Origin: Clostridium hydrogenum
GTDB taxonomy: Bacteria; Bacillota; Clostridia; Clostridiales; Clostridiaceae
Assembly (NCBI RefSeq): GCF_021432385.1
Contig: NZ_JAEACT010000004.1
Coordinates: 62,001 to 126,000, forward strand
DNA: 64,000 bases
Direction of reading: 5' to 3'
The notes under the pieces were generated by a model, which made no database searches, was not told the origin of the DNA, and saw only the letters and a list, made by a program, of their open reading frames with translations. This document shows positions 24,401-33,264 of the stretch, in pieces (within the stretch, counting starts at the first letter, position 1; each line of letters begins with the position of its first letter). Position numbers and translations under genes: made by a program.

Positions 24401-27042
24401 TTACTATTATTTATTTTTCCAGATAAACTAAGCCCCCTCATAGGAGACGCTACAACCTCAGAAACATCAAAAAGCCATGGACATATCAATGCTAAAAATG
24501 CAATACTTAACCATCTATCAGGATTATATGGGAGCACAGTAAATGAACATATAGTTAGAATAATTATACTTGTTGAAACTAAGCTTCTTCTTAAATTATC
24601 AATAATTTTCCACCTTGAAAGTGCATTTATGGGTGACTTTTTAAATATCCAGCTTGCTATCTGCCAGTCTCCTCTTACCCACCTATGCAATCTTTTTGAA
24701 CTTGAAGAATAATATGCAGGATATCCATCCATAAGTTCGATATCTGTTACAAGTGCTGTTCTTGCATATGAACCCTCAAGAAGATCATGACTCAAAACAG
24801 TATTCTCGGGAAATTGAGCTTTAAGCATAGTTTGGAATACATCTATATCATATATTCCTTTACCAGTGAATATTCCTTCAGCAAATAAATCCTGATAGAC
24901 ATCTGATACAGCCGTACTATAGGTATCAATTCCTGTTTCACCTGAAAATATACTTGAAAACATAGTTTTATTTGCACTAACTGTACTAATGCTAACTCTC
25001 GGCTGCATAATTCCATATCCACGCACTACTTTATCCTCTTTAATAACCGCTTTGTTTAATATATGAGTCATTGCACCAATAAGCTTTTTAGCAGCATTTA
25101 TAGGAAGTCTTGTATCAGCATCAAGAGTTATAACATATTTTACGTCATAAAGCTGTTCTAAATTTCCACTCATAACATTGTAACTAGTGTTTTTATCTCC
25201 CCTTAAAAGAGAATTAAATTCCATAAGCTTACCACGTTTTCTTTCCCAACCCATCCATAAATTTTCACTTTCATTAAATTGTCTATACCTATTAAAAAAG
25301 AAAAATATCTCCTTACCATTTGTACTGTATTTTCTATTTAAAGCCTTTATGTGCTTTAATGCAGCTCTATTTATACTGTTATCTGACTCTTCCTTCTCAT
25401 TAACACTATCTTTAAAATCTCCAAGAAGAGCAAAATAAATATTTTTTTCCCTATTTGCTAAGTAATAAACTTCCATATTGTTAATAAGTTCATCTACTCT
25501 ATTTTCATTATTCAAAATTGAAGGAATTACAACTATAGTTTTAGCATCACCCGGAATTCCAGCACTAAGCTCCATTTTAGGAACAAATGTAGGTTTTATT
25601 AAATGGTTTATACTCCAATTTAATATTGAATTAACTATTTCAGAACATGGAATTAAAATTATTAAACCACCTAAAACATATTTCCATGGCATTACATAAT
25701 AATCAGTAATATATATTATCCAAAGTATTACAAAATCTAAAAGTAATGTTCCAATAACATTTGTATAAATATATGAAGCAACTCTATAGCGTTTTATAAA
25801 ATTAAAAGCCCCTCCAATACCATGTTCTGTAAATTTGATTTTTGTTTTCAAAATTTTAATACCATCATCTAGCAAATAATATCCAACATGATTTTTTAAA
25901 ATATCCGAACTGTTTTGTTCTTTTGCACACTTAATTGCAGCTTTGGCTACATAAGATTCAGGAACTCTCATATACTTAGATAATTTTTCTACTTGATGTC
26001 TGTAATAATCTCGAGATGAAAAATCCATGTTGTTATATACATTTGCTGGGTCTTCCTTTAGAACTCTTTCAACCAAACTAAGTTTTTCAAAAGATTCCCT
26101 CCAGTTTAATGCTTCCACTTCCCTTATAGCACTTATACAATTTCTCATAGATAATTGAAGTCTTGCTTGCTTTTGATGCTCTAGAATTATCATTTTATTG
26201 CTGTCTATCTCTTCAATATTCATTATTTTATCTATATAATCATATATTTTTTTATTTTCCACTCCATTATCCATTAAAACTTTAAGAAATCTTTCCATAA
26301 AATGTGTTGAAAAAATATTTTTACCTCTAAACATTTTTTCTATATTTTGCTCATCTAATTCTTTATCCGAAAGATTTATAATTTTATCAGCTAAATCATC
26401 TGCTTTTCTTTTTTCCCTTTGCGCAAAAACTATTTTTTCTGTAACACTGCTTATATTTTGAATCAAAGCTATTCTAAGCATTATAGGCAAAGCCCAAAGT
26501 TCGGCAATTGTAAGTACTGTATGTTTCTCATATGCCTCTATAAAAGATATTATGGTATTTTCATCTATTTTACCATCAGTATGTGCTATAATTTCAGCTC
26601 CAATATGATATATTCTTGGTAATCCTCTTAGCGAACCTTTGTCTATTCTAGGTAAGCTCTTATAATAACTTTCAGGCATATTGTGTTTTATATCTTTATA
26701 CTCTTTTTCTATTAAATATAAATTATCAAGAAGCCACTCTGCAGCTGGCACTATTTCCTTTTTATTTCTTACATCTCTATCTATATACTCGTATCCCCTT
26801 AAAATTGCAGCATAACTTTTATCGAGTCTTTTCATCAAGACCCTCCTGCTGCTGGATTTTTTAGTAACCTTGTGATACTCCGAAAGCTTTTCTGCATGAT
26901 TACCTAATTTTTCGTTTTCAACATCATCAATATGTGGTACATCATTAAAGAAAACATTTGTCTTATGTATTGATAAATTTATAATCGTATAAGATAGAAT
27001 TAAAAGCGCAAATATTATTAACGTTAAATACAAATAAGTCAT
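18418..27042 (-). CDS. ndvB: Cyclic beta-1,2-glucan synthase (NdvB/Cgs-like; GT84 + glycoamylase-like + GH94)
   Basis: At 2874 residues it matches the length of Brucella Cgs (about 2870). An N-terminal membrane anchor (residues 3-24) precedes a soluble helical region. Membrane helices near 430-480 flank a GT84 glycosyltransferase domain with the LDADTRLP motif (about 640) and RLHRWVRGDWQ (about 780). More membrane segments lie near 825-960. A DUF3131/glycoamylase-like domain spans about 1000-1500. Tandem GH94-type domains end in a catalytic barrel with GSGDWNDGMN (about 2564) and GGWTWYTGTAGWMYR (about 2784). The enzyme should polymerise UDP-glucose into beta-1,2-glucan and cyclise or trim it. 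It is a single gene behind AAAGGATG with no accessory export gene nearby. Confidence 0.9.
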   Translation of the reverse strand: MTYLYLTLIIFALLILSYTIINLSIHKTNVFFNDVPHIDDVENEKLGNHAEKLSEYHKVTKKSSSRRVLMKRLDKSYAAILRGYEYIDRDVRNKKEIVPAAEWLLDNLYLIEKEYKDIKHNMPESYYKSLPRIDKGSLRGLPRIYHIGAEIIAHTDGKIDENTIISFIEAYEKHTVLTIAELWALPIMLRIALIQNISSVTEKIVFAQREKRKADDLADKIINLSDKELDEQNIEKMFRGKNIFSTHFMERFLKVLMDNGVENKKIYDYIDKIMNIEEIDSNKMIILEHQKQARLQLSMRNCISAIREVEALNWRESFEKLSLVERVLKEDPANVYNNMDFSSRDYYRHQVEKLSKYMRVPESYVAKAAIKCAKEQNSSDILKNHVGYYLLDDGIKILKTKIKFTEHGIGGAFNFIKRYRVASYIYTNVIGTLLLDFVILWIIYITDYYVMPWKYVLGGLIILIPCSEIVNSILNWSINHLIKPTFVPKMELSAGIPGDAKTIVVIPSILNNENRVDELINNMEVYYLANREKNIYFALLGDFKDSVNEKEESDNSINRAALKHIKALNRKYSTNGKEIFFFFNRYRQFNESENLWMGWERKRGKLMEFNSLLRGDKNTSYNVMSGNLEQLYDVKYVITLDADTRLPINAAKKLIGAMTHILNKAVIKEDKVVRGYGIMQPRVSISTVSANKTMFSSIFSGETGIDTYSTAVSDVYQDLFAEGIFTGKGIYDIDVFQTMLKAQFPENTVLSHDLLEGSYARTALVTDIELMDGYPAYYSSSSKRLHRWVRGDWQIASWIFKKSPINALSRWKIIDNLRRSLVSTSIIILTICSFTVLPYNPDRWLSIAFLALICPWLFDVSEVVASPMRGLSLSGKINNSKTVIEQVFLIFAFLPYKAFLMLDAIVRTLYRLLISRRNLLEWQTADDAEKTSGKSLNYYIKMMWSSSVIAVAIGGFAFAREAIMGIIMFPSCVVWFISPAIAYYISRERKLNNEKINIHDTKLLARLSRKTWAYFEDFVNEESNFLAPDNYQEEYDKGVAFRTSPTNMGMGLTSNIVAYDLGFIGIGELVERLNKVLFQMETLPMYRGHFYNWYDTKTKQPLNPRYISTVDSGNLVGYLWLIISALNDYKNMPLINSKYKNGLKETIEIANEEANKNIDLKAYYDDILDEFDKNNFDLVGCRKIILGVINKAKSIEEKYTSDKIYWNLKVKNVCNKFIGEIEKFVPELNFILNNKDEEEYIYYLNKICMSTKIKDIDYEIEKVKMHVSKQIKNNPNKMDTLLRLMDLLDMQKKEIEGLINDINNLIDRFKNLANSTDFGMLFDKKRNLFAIGYDIDSDSLGKSYYDLLASEARQASFIAISKGDIPESHWFKLGRAMTSVAGRKGLVSWSGTMFEYFMPLIIMKNYPDTLLNETYKTVVESQKKYCKSRGIPCWGISESAFYKVDVDKNFQYKAFGVPGIGLKRGLANELVISPYSSVMALQLDLIGAIQNIKKLIAEGMEGRYGLYEAIDYTKDRMEKGKEKSIVRCFMVHHEGMSLMALDNVLNNNILQERFHSLPRVKAAELLLQERIPKRVVYDREQAFEVAEFKDERQNIIARTFKTAKTEIPEVQLLSNGNYSVMISNSGSGYSRKGDIDLYRWREDLTKDDNGMFFYIKDISTGKLWSATYEPCKSEGDSYEVMFTFDKAEFKRRDGGLVTNTSITVSNEEDAEVRKISITNHGNTSKVIEITSYSEVTIAPHNADLVHPAFSNLFVSTEFVEEPQCILATRRPRSDKEDRHWIMQSMVVEGETLSRVEYETSRVNFIGRGKNRYNPEGINNPLKNTVGDVLDPIISIRKKVRIAPGKTCSIYYINAISKSKEELIGIANKYSRYHSIKRAFELALTHSQVELKYMGIKSPQANIFQAMASRILFISDNLKNREKYVKNIKKSQPDLWGYGISGDLPIVLLIVREENDIGLARQMLTAQEYLISKGLKMDLVIINLQQSSYIQVLQDSLRDTIASSHIRDRQNKSGGVFLYSRAEMPKDYIEFLIGIARFVVAPENGLLVSQVKVEARKTNQIPDLKTEKIEYEVKPYKFDVGNLRFFNEYGGFNDNDNYVIILNDNKNTPAPWINVISNDKFGFHVSESGASYTWSSNSRENKLTTWYNDPVSDPLGEALFIRDEVTGKFWSISPKPVRDNNDYIIEHGFGYSTFKHYSEGIIGTMSMFVPMTESLKIITVKLKNNTNILRKLSLTYFAELTLGVVPEHTASFVSTYVEENDKFIYAQNPYSTNFGNAFAYLKIAGGENESFTGSRKEFIGRGGKIENPQFMVKERLSNDVGSGEDPCISENVKVELKPNEEKELIIMFGQDMSIEVIKEITEKYSSFETANKELQNTIEYWNSLLHTITVKTPDETMNLIMNGWLMYQTIACRVWARTAFYQSGGAYGFRDQLQDVMSLSYIKPQVTRNQILINASRQFIQGDVQHWWHPVVNSGIRTRFSDDLLWLPFVTIDYIKNTGDYSVLDEKVNYIEDDPLREGEDERYNVARLSEKSETIYEHCLRAIEKGLKFGIHNIPLMGSGDWNDGMNTVGNKGKGESVWLGWFMYSILKDFKGICERKGDEYRVQRYGELSEFVRENIEKNAWDGEWYRRAYFDDGTPLGSSENDECRIDSLAQSWSIISGAAQPARAEKAMSSLKKYLVKEDKGVILLLTPPFNESKLEPGYIKGYVPGVRENGGQYTHAATWVIYAMTKLGHGKEAVKMFNMINPINHAKSYYDCQTYKVEPYVMAADVYAKQPYVGRGGWTWYTGTAGWMYRIGIDGILGLKLVEGRGFAIKPCIPEDWSGYSIKYRHENATYNIEVYRGGNKEITLDGSKIDGEVIPFSDYGEHKVEVII

Positions 27043-27146
27043 AATAATTCATCCTTTCGGCTACGTACTTTTCAAATTGAAACTATATATCTTAAAAAAT
27101 CTAACTTAAATTATTATTCCCTTATATTTAAATTTTAAACAAAAAA

Positions 27147-27184
27147 ATAGAACCCTTACTAATTCAAACATTGAAAGGTTCTAT
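27147..27184 (-). terminator. Terminator downstream of the recombinase gene
   Basis: ATAGAACC and GGTTCTAT pair around an AT-rich loop, followed on the minus strand by a run of seven U. It separates the recombinase gene from the glucan synthase gene. Confidence 0.75.
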
Positions 27185-27205
27185 AATTCATTCTATTTAG
27201 GTATC

Positions 27206-27805
27206 TTAAACAATTTCCGTTTTTCCCTTAAGCTTTTCATACATTTTATCTTGTTGTTTCGTTGTAAATTGAAAATACACTTCCGTATTAGATACAGATT
27301 TATGTCCAAGCCACCACTGAAGTTCTTTAATATCCATATCACATTCTGCAAGATGAACAGCAGTTGTATGTTTAAGTGCATGAAAATGATATTTTGATTT
27401 ATCTTCAATTCCGGCTAATGAACAATACTTTTTCATTAAGTAATCTAAAGTTTGTCTTGATATTGGATTATTTTTTTGACTTGTAAATAACACTTGCGAA
27501 TCCGAAACTATATTATTCTCATGTATATATCTGTCTAAAGCATCCTTAGCTTTTTCATCTAAACGCAAGGTATTATTATTACTTCCCTTTAAGCGCATAC
27601 AATAAATTTGTCCCTTGTCCATATTGTAGTTTTCCAACTTTAGCATTGATATTTCTGATACTCTAAGTCCACATCTATATGCTACCCTAAATATAGCCAA
27701 ATCACGGATTGAATGTGCAGTACATGAATTTTCTATAGCATTGAATAATGCTTTTGTTTCTTTTTGTGTTAAATATTTAATTTTAACTTGGGCATTTCTT
27801 ATCAT
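27206..27805 (-). CDS. Small orphan tyrosine recombinase (catalytic domain only)
   Basis: The 199-residue protein is essentially the catalytic domain of a phage-integrase-type recombinase. Visible active-site positions are R48 (CGLRVSE), K73 (RLKGSN), H142 and K145 (HALKHTT), H168 (LGHKS) and Y177 (TEVYFQF). The second catalytic arginine of HxLRH is a lysine here. The N-terminal arm-binding and core-binding domains are missing, so it may be XerH/IntI-like minimal or a regulator of inversion. No prophage surrounds it; the tail module is 18 kb away. AAGGGGAATG precedes the ATG. Confidence 0.82.
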   Translation of the reverse strand: MIRNAQVKIKYLTQKETKALFNAIENSCTAHSIRDLAIFRVAYRCGLRVSEISMLKLENYNMDKGQIYCMRLKGSNNNTLRLDEKAKDALDRYIHENNIVSDSQVLFTSQKNNPISRQTLDYLMKKYCSLAGIEDKSKYHFHALKHTTAVHLAECDMDIKELQWWLGHKSVSNTEVYFQFTTKQQDKMYEKLKGKTEIV

Positions 27806-28115
27806 TTCTACATTCCCCTTAGTAAATAATGATACATTATAAATATTTTGTACAATTTTAGTATATTACAATTTGTAGAATAAGTAAATATTGTATATGT
27901 AATTTACTTATTATGTAACTTTTATAAAAAAATACGTCTTTTTTAGTGAATTTATTACATTAAGTTCCATATTATTGTTAAAAACTCGTCTTAAAACTAT
28001 ACAAAATATTTATTTTGTTCAATGAATAGTATAATCATTTATTTATAAAAGTCAAAATTACTTTTAATGTATATTTTTAAAAGAATTATCAGTTGGGTAA
28101 AAGGGGAGTGTAGAG
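27806..28115. other. 310-bp intergenic region with an 11-bp inverted repeat
   Basis: The region separates the divergent recombinase and chemotaxis receptor genes. AATAAGTAAAT and ATTTACTTATT (27879-27912) form an inverted repeat with a 12-bp spacer that could be a recombinase or regulator site. A TATAAT lies at 28030-28035 but lacks a good -35 box. I see no small gene. Confidence 0.45.
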
Positions 28116-29831
28116 ATGAATTTATTTAAAAAACTAAAGGTAAAAACAAAATTAATTGGCACCTTTTTAATCGTTGCCATATTTATTGCTGTTGGAGGCA
28201 TAATGGGGGCTTTATCCTTAAAGGCTGTAGATGGCAGTGCAAATATTTTATATTCAAAAAATTTAAAAACTGCTTATATGATTACTGATATGAATCAAAA
28301 TTTAACTCAAATCAAGAGTGATACATTAGAATTATTATACATAAAAAATCCAGATAAAAAGGATATATTAGAAAAAGATATTGAATACAATAAAAATAAA
28401 AATAAAACTTACATAGCTAGTTTAGATAAATCACTCATGTCTTCTAATGAAAAAAATACTTATGAAAGTTTTCTTACCGATTTAAATGAATATACAGCTT
28501 CAAATGATACTTTAATTAAACTTATTGATGATGATAAATATAATGACGCAAAAGAAGAATATAATAACATGATTAAAGATACTGATGAAATGTTTAACAA
28601 TGTAGCTACATTAATAAATATAAACTTAGATAATGCAAAATTATCAAACAAAAATATCCACTCAACATATGTTAACTTTAATCTAATTATATTCTTATTT
28701 AGTTTGATAGGTTTTGCAGTTGCAATTTTACTTGGTTTCTTATTGTCAACTGATGTAATTAAATCTCTCGATATCATAAAAGATTTGTCAAAAAGATTAG
28801 CTTCTTATGATTTTTCATTACCAATTAAAATTTCAAGGCAGGACGAGTTTGGACAAGTGGCTGTTGATTTAAATACAGCTCAAGCTAATGTAAATAAACT
28901 GGTTAGAACTATTATGGATAACTCTCAAGATATTAGTGCAGCTAGCGAAGAACTTTCTGCAACTGTAGAAGAATTAGCTTCAAAGGCTGAAACCATAGAT
29001 GAATCTGTAAATAATATTTCAGCCAGCATGCAGCAATCAACTGCTGGAATAGAAGAAATAAATGCCTCCATAGAAGAAGTTGGTTCAAGTATTAATGAAC
29101 TTTCACAAAAGTCTATAGACGGAAGTAATAACTCAAGTAAAGCTAAAGAAAAAGCCACTAATGTAAAAATCAACAGTCAAAAAGCCATTGAACAAACTAG
29201 AAATATATTTGCTGAAAAACAAAATAAAATGTTGAAAGCCATTGATGATGGTAAGATAGTACATAATATTAGAATTATGTCAGATACCATAGCAGAAATA
29301 TCTGAGCAAACCAATTTACTTGCACTTAATGCAAATATTGAGGCTGCTCGTGCAGGTGAGCATGGTAAAGGTTTTGCTGTTGTAGCCAATGAAGTTAGGG
29401 AACTTGCAGAACAATCTTCCGAAGCCGTAGCAAATATTAAGGAAACAATATTGCAAGTTGAAAATGCATTTAAAAGTAGCACTGATACAGCAAATGAAAT
29501 ATTAGAATTTATCAATACAGATGTACATGAGCAATTAAATATGTATAGCAATGCAGGAATAGAATATTACAATGACTCTAGCTTTGTAAGTAAAATGTCA
29601 GAAGAAATTGCTAGTATGTCAGAAGAACTTACTGCTACCGCAGATCAAGTAACAGAAGCTTCTCAAACAATATCCCAAATGGCACAAGAATCTAGCAATC
29701 AAACAGAAATAATAAAGGGAAGCATAACTGAAACTACTCAGGCTTTAGAAGAAATTGCATCAACAGCTCAAAATCAAGCGGAGCTTTCGCAAAGACTTAC
29801 TGAAATGGTACTAAAATTTAAGATTAAATAA
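28116..29831 (+). CDS. Methyl-accepting chemotaxis protein
   Basis: A 571-residue receptor: transmembrane segment 1 (about 14-34), a helical extracellular sensor of four-helix-bundle type (about 35-188), transmembrane segment 2 (about 189-211), HAMP (about 212-265) and the cytoplasmic signalling coiled coil. The hairpin tip carries [20 protein letters not shown]. It should signal to CheA/CheW to control swimming. The ligand is not evident. The ATG follows AAAAGGGGAG. It stands alone in its transcription unit, with no che or flagellar genes in the window. Confidence 0.92.
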   Translation: MNLFKKLKVKTKLIGTFLIVAIFIAVGGIMGALSLKAVDGSANILYSKNLKTAYMITDMNQNLTQIKSDTLELLYIKNPDKKDILEKDIEYNKNKNKTYIASLDKSLMSSNEKNTYESFLTDLNEYTASNDTLIKLIDDDKYNDAKEEYNNMIKDTDEMFNNVATLININLDNAKLSNKNIHSTYVNFNLIIFLFSLIGFAVAILLGFLLSTDVIKSLDIIKDLSKRLASYDFSLPIKISRQDEFGQVAVDLNTAQANVNKLVRTIMDNSQDISAASEELSATVEELASKAETIDESVNNISASMQQSTAGIEEINASIEEVGSSINELSQKSIDGSNNSSKAKEKATNVKINSQKAIEQTRNIFAEKQNKMLKAIDDGKIVHNIRIMSDTIAEISEQTNLLALNANIEAARAGEHGKGFAVVANEVRELAEQSSEAVANIKETILQVENAFKSSTDTANEILEFINTDVHEQLNMYSNAGIEYYNDSSFVSKMSEEIASMSEELTATADQVTEASQTISQMAQESSNQTEIIKGSITETTQALEEIASTAQNQAELSQRLTEMVLKFKIK

Positions 29832-29906
29832 ACTTTCATATATAAAGATAGACAACCTGAAACATTGAAATTATAAATACCAAATGTATCCTTATGCTAA
29901 TATTTT

Positions 29907-30125
29907 CAATTCACAATTCACTGTTCACAATGCACAATGAAGGATGATTTTTCTACGCAAGCGTAGAAAGATCTGAAAACTTATTTTTTATTGCTTACGC
30001 AACAGCACCATATATGGTGCTTGCGAAGCTTATACTATTTAAATTTAAGATTTACCTGAGAGAAGCGAAAGGTAAATCATCCTTCACTGTACTCTGTACT
30101 CTGTACTCTGTCATCTGTACTCTGT
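29907..30125. repeat. Family A element, copy A3 (hybrid arms)
   Basis: The left arm is of the TTCACAATTCAC type and the right arm of the GTACTCTGTACTCTG type, around the usual core (GAAAACTTATTTTTTATTGC, ACCATATATGGTG, TTTAAGATTTACCT). The arms therefore do not pair with each other. Flanking sequence at 29845-29906 (GATAGACAACCTG ... TATCCTTATG) extends the left side as in A5 and A6. The right end is 3 bp from the lysA stop codon. Confidence 0.85.
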
Positions 30126-30127
30126 AA

Positions 30128-31423
30128 TTAAATGCTTAGTTCATTCATTATAATATCTTCATAGCTTTCCCTCTTGCATATAAGTTTTGCATTTCCATCT
30201 TTAACTAAAACAACAGCTGGTCTAGGTATTTTATTGTAATTACTTGACATCGAATATCCATATGCTCCTGTCGTAGCAACTACAAGTAAATCTCCACTTT
30301 CAGCTTCTGATATATTAACATCATTGAGTAAAATATCACCAGACTCGCAGCACTTGCCTGATATTGTTACCTTTTCTTTATCATTATTAAATTTATTGGC
30401 AACAGCGCATTCATATTCTGCATTATAAAGCGAAGGTCTTATATTATCACTCATGCCACCATCTACGGAAATATATTTCCTAACTCCAGGTATATCTTTT
30501 ATAGAACCCATAGTATATAAGGTAGTTCCTGCATTACCTATTATAGATCTTCCAGGTTCTATAATAAGTTTAGGAAGTTCCATACAAAGTTTATTGCTTT
30601 TCTTATGGGCTTCCTCTAATATTTCGCTGCAAAATTCCTTAGCCTCTTTAGGTTCATCCCCATCTTTATAATAAATTCCAAAACCACCACCAAGATCAAG
30701 TTCTTTAATCTCATAGTCAAATTTATCTTTTATTTCCTTAATAAATTCAAGCATAGTATCTACTTCTTCTATATAAGGTTCTATTTCAAAAATTTGAGAG
30801 CCTATATGAGCGTGTAAACCCGCAAGTTCAACATTTTCAAATTTTATTGCATCTCTAACTGCTTCAAGCGCATCACCATTTTGAAGTGTAAAACCAAATT
30901 TTGAGTCTATCTGCCCTGTTTTTATATATTCATGAGTATGGGCTTCAATTCCTGGTGTTATTCTTAAAAAAACCTTTTGAATAATCCCTTTCGCTTTGGC
31001 AATCTCATTTATTATTTCAATTTCATAAAAGTTATCGACAACGAATCTTCCAACACCAAGCTCTACTCCCATTCTTATTTCATCTAAAGTTTTATTATTG
31101 CCATGAAATAATATCTTATCCATTGGAAATTGTGCCTTGTATGCTGTATAAAGTTCCCCACCTGACACAACATCAAGACTAAGCCCCTCTTCTTTTATAA
31201 TTTGACACATAGCTACTGGAAGAAATGCTTTGCCTGCATAAGCTACTCTATTTATACCACTTTGCGCTTGAAAACTTTTATAATAACTTCTGCAATTTTC
31301 TCTAACTAAATCTTCATCTATTACATAAAGCGGCGTACCATATTCCTTTGCAAGTTCGCTGCAACTAATACCACCAATATATAATTCATTATTTTTTACA
31401 TTCATGTTTCCAAATAATTTCAC
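30128..31423 (-). CDS. lysA: Diaminopimelate decarboxylase
   Basis: The 431-residue PLP enzyme converts meso-diaminopimelate to lysine, the last step of lysine synthesis. K65 in the AYAGKAF motif is the expected PLP-binding lysine; ELDLGGGFGIYY, ELPKLIIEPGRSI and SGKCCESGDIL complete the family pattern. I begin at GTG 31423, which has GAGAGGTG upstream and gives the usual N-terminus; the frame is open 10 codons further. A lysine riboswitch with terminator lies between its promoter and the start codon, so expression should fall when lysine is plentiful. Confidence 0.95.
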   Translation of the reverse strand: MKLFGNMNVKNNELYIGGISCSELAKEYGTPLYVIDEDLVRENCRSYYKSFQAQSGINRVAYAGKAFLPVAMCQIIKEEGLSLDVVSGGELYTAYKAQFPMDKILFHGNNKTLDEIRMGVELGVGRFVVDNFYEIEIINEIAKAKGIIQKVFLRITPGIEAHTHEYIKTGQIDSKFGFTLQNGDALEAVRDAIKFENVELAGLHAHIGSQIFEIEPYIEEVDTMLEFIKEIKDKFDYEIKELDLGGGFGIYYKDGDEPKEAKEFCSEILEEAHKKSNKLCMELPKLIIEPGRSIIGNAGTTLYTMGSIKDIPGVRKYISVDGGMSDNIRPSLYNAEYECAVANKFNNDKEKVTISGKCCESGDILLNDVNISEAESGDLLVVATTGAYGYSMSSNYNKIPRPAVVLVKDGNAKLICKRESYEDIIMNELSI

Positions 31424-31499
31424 TCTATACACCTCTCTTATTTTTACAATCAATTAATATTTAAACTAACATGTCTATAATTATGCGTTAAAACTATAT

Positions 31500-31790
31500 A
31501 AAAAAATACGACAAAGGTAACCTCTGCCGTATATATACAACTTTGCGTTTACCTTGTAGCTCTCCACTTAAACCCTTTATAAATCATTCCAACTAAAAAT
31601 TCATTTATTAAAAACAATTTTTAAATTCCAAATGATTTACCTTATAAGCGACAGCCGTTCACATGTTTTGTGAAAAGCCAGAACAAAAACCCGCCAGTTT
31701 TCTTCTTCGGCCAAAGTCCCTTTCACTGTTTATAAACGTTCGCCAACTAGAACAGTTACTCTTAACTTCAGCACCTCTACAAAAGTTTAA
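31500..31790 (-). ncRNA. Lysine riboswitch (L box) with intrinsic terminator
   Basis: The minus-strand leader contains hallmark pieces in order: AGAGGTGC (31778-31771), AAGAGTAAC, GGGACTTTGGCCGAAG, GGCTGTCGCTT and GTGGAGAGCTAC. P1 pairs TTGTAG with CTACAA (near 31555). The terminator TACGGCAGAGG/CCTTTGTCGTA (31531-31507) is followed by a U-run. AAGGTAA after P1 can pair with TTACCTT in the terminator, forming the antiterminator. Lysine binding should favour P1 and the terminator. Confidence 0.92.
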
Positions 31791-31811
31791 TTTGCTATTA
31801 AATTATTTATT

Positions 31812-31840
31812 ATTGTATCACACTACTAATAATTATACAA
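31812..31840 (-). promoter_or_regulatory. Promoter of the lysA riboswitch leader
   Basis: TTGTAT (31840-31835) and TACAAT (31817-31812) are 17 bp apart on the minus strand, and the start is predicted about 25 bp before the riboswitch P1 stem. Confidence 0.65.
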
Positions 31841-31852
31841 TAAATTTCAAGC

Positions 31853-33154
31853 TTAAATATTAAAAAATTCTTCAAGGGATTTTTCAACATAGCTGTGATC
31901 TAATACTCCACACATTTCTCTTATTGAATGCATTGCCAAAAGTGCAGTTCCTATATCAACAGTTCTTACTGCAACATGGTTCGAACTTATAGGTCCGATA
32001 GTTGAACCTCCAGCTTCATCAGATCTATTTACAAAAGTTTGGCAAGGAACATTGGCTTTTTGGCAAACTTCCTTAAATACAGCTATAGAGTTACTATCCG
32101 ATGCATACTTTTGATTTGCATTAATTTTAATCACAGGTCCATTATTTATATGTGGTCTATTAGTAGGATCCGCCTTTTCTCCCTTGTTTGGATGTACTGC
32201 ATGTGCAACATCTGAAGATACCATAAAAGATTTATTAAGAGCTCTAAAGAAATCTTCTCTGTCTCCACCAAAAGAAAGTATTATTCTTTCAAGTACATCT
32301 GATAAAAATTGAGAGTCAGCTCCCTGCTTTGAAGAACTTCCGCATTCTTCGTTATCAAAGCATACAAGTACATTTGTAGCTTCTGACGTTTTTGAGTTTA
32401 CTAAAGCAGTTAATCCTGCGTGAACCATTTCAAGATCGTCAAGCCTGCTGCTAGATATAAATTCATTGTTTACTCCAATTATACAGCCTTTGTAATATTC
32501 ATAAAGTAACAAATCAAAATCAAGTATATCTTCACTTTTTACATTAAGCTCGTGTGCAATCAATTTTACAAGGTAATTTTCTTTTTCTAAATTTTCATTT
32601 ATAAGACCTAGAATAGGCAGCATATCTACTTGTTTATTAAGTTCAACACCACTATTGACACTTCTATTCATGTGTATTGCAAGATTTGGTATTATTAAAA
32701 TTGGTCTATTTATATTAACAAGTTCTGTTTTAGGGAATAATATATCATTACTTTTTAAAGTTACTCTTCCTGCAATGCAAAGAGGCCTATCAAGCCACGT
32801 ATTTAATATTGCTCCACCATAAGCTTCTGTATTTAATTTCATATATGAATTTTCACAAACAATCTCAGGATTTGGCTTTACTCTAAATGTTGGGCAATCT
32901 GTATGTGCTCCTACTATTTTAAAGCCTTTTTTAGCTACAACACTACTTCCAACAACAAAAGCAATTATTGCAGAATTATTTCTTTCTACAAAATATTTTC
33001 CGCTTTTTTGTAGTTCCCATTTTTCATCTTCTTTAAGTTCAACAAATCCGCTAGTTGAAAGTTCCTTTTTCAAATTATTTACTGCATGAAATGGCGTTGG
33101 ACTTTCATATATAAAATCAATCAATTCTCTAGCATATTCTAATTCGTTTTTCAT
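31853..33154 (-). CDS. apeB: M18-family aminopeptidase (aspartyl aminopeptidase type)
   Basis: A 433-residue cytosolic metallopeptidase. Zinc-site motifs are visible: GAHTDCPTF (H84, D86), CFDNEECGSSS and SDVAHAVHP. M18 enzymes remove N-terminal acidic or other residues from peptides and form large oligomers. The ATG follows ATTGGAGG. It lies upstream of lysA on the same strand, but lysA has its own promoter just after its stop, so they are probably separate units. It is divergent from the CDF transporter gene with 110 bp between. Confidence 0.92.
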   Translation of the reverse strand: MKNELEYARELIDFIYESPTPFHAVNNLKKELSTSGFVELKEDEKWELQKSGKYFVERNNSAIIAFVVGSSVVAKKGFKIVGAHTDCPTFRVKPNPEIVCENSYMKLNTEAYGGAILNTWLDRPLCIAGRVTLKSNDILFPKTELVNINRPILIIPNLAIHMNRSVNSGVELNKQVDMLPILGLINENLEKENYLVKLIAHELNVKSEDILDFDLLLYEYYKGCIIGVNNEFISSSRLDDLEMVHAGLTALVNSKTSEATNVLVCFDNEECGSSSKQGADSQFLSDVLERIILSFGGDREDFFRALNKSFMVSSDVAHAVHPNKGEKADPTNRPHINNGPVIKINANQKYASDSNSIAVFKEVCQKANVPCQTFVNRSDEAGGSTIGPISSNHVAVRTVDIGTALLAMHSIREMCGVLDHSYVEKSLEEFFNI

Positions 33155-33264
33155 TCGTCAACCTCCAATATATTCAATACCTTTAAGTATACAAAATATA
33201 TTTATTTTTTTCCAGTACCTTTTCTAATATGATATAATAAATTTATACAAAGGAGTGATTTTTT

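Noticed and set aside
27206..27805. Integrase of the tail element
   Set aside because: It is 18 kb away with unrelated chromosomal genes between, and it lacks the N-terminal domains of phage integrases.
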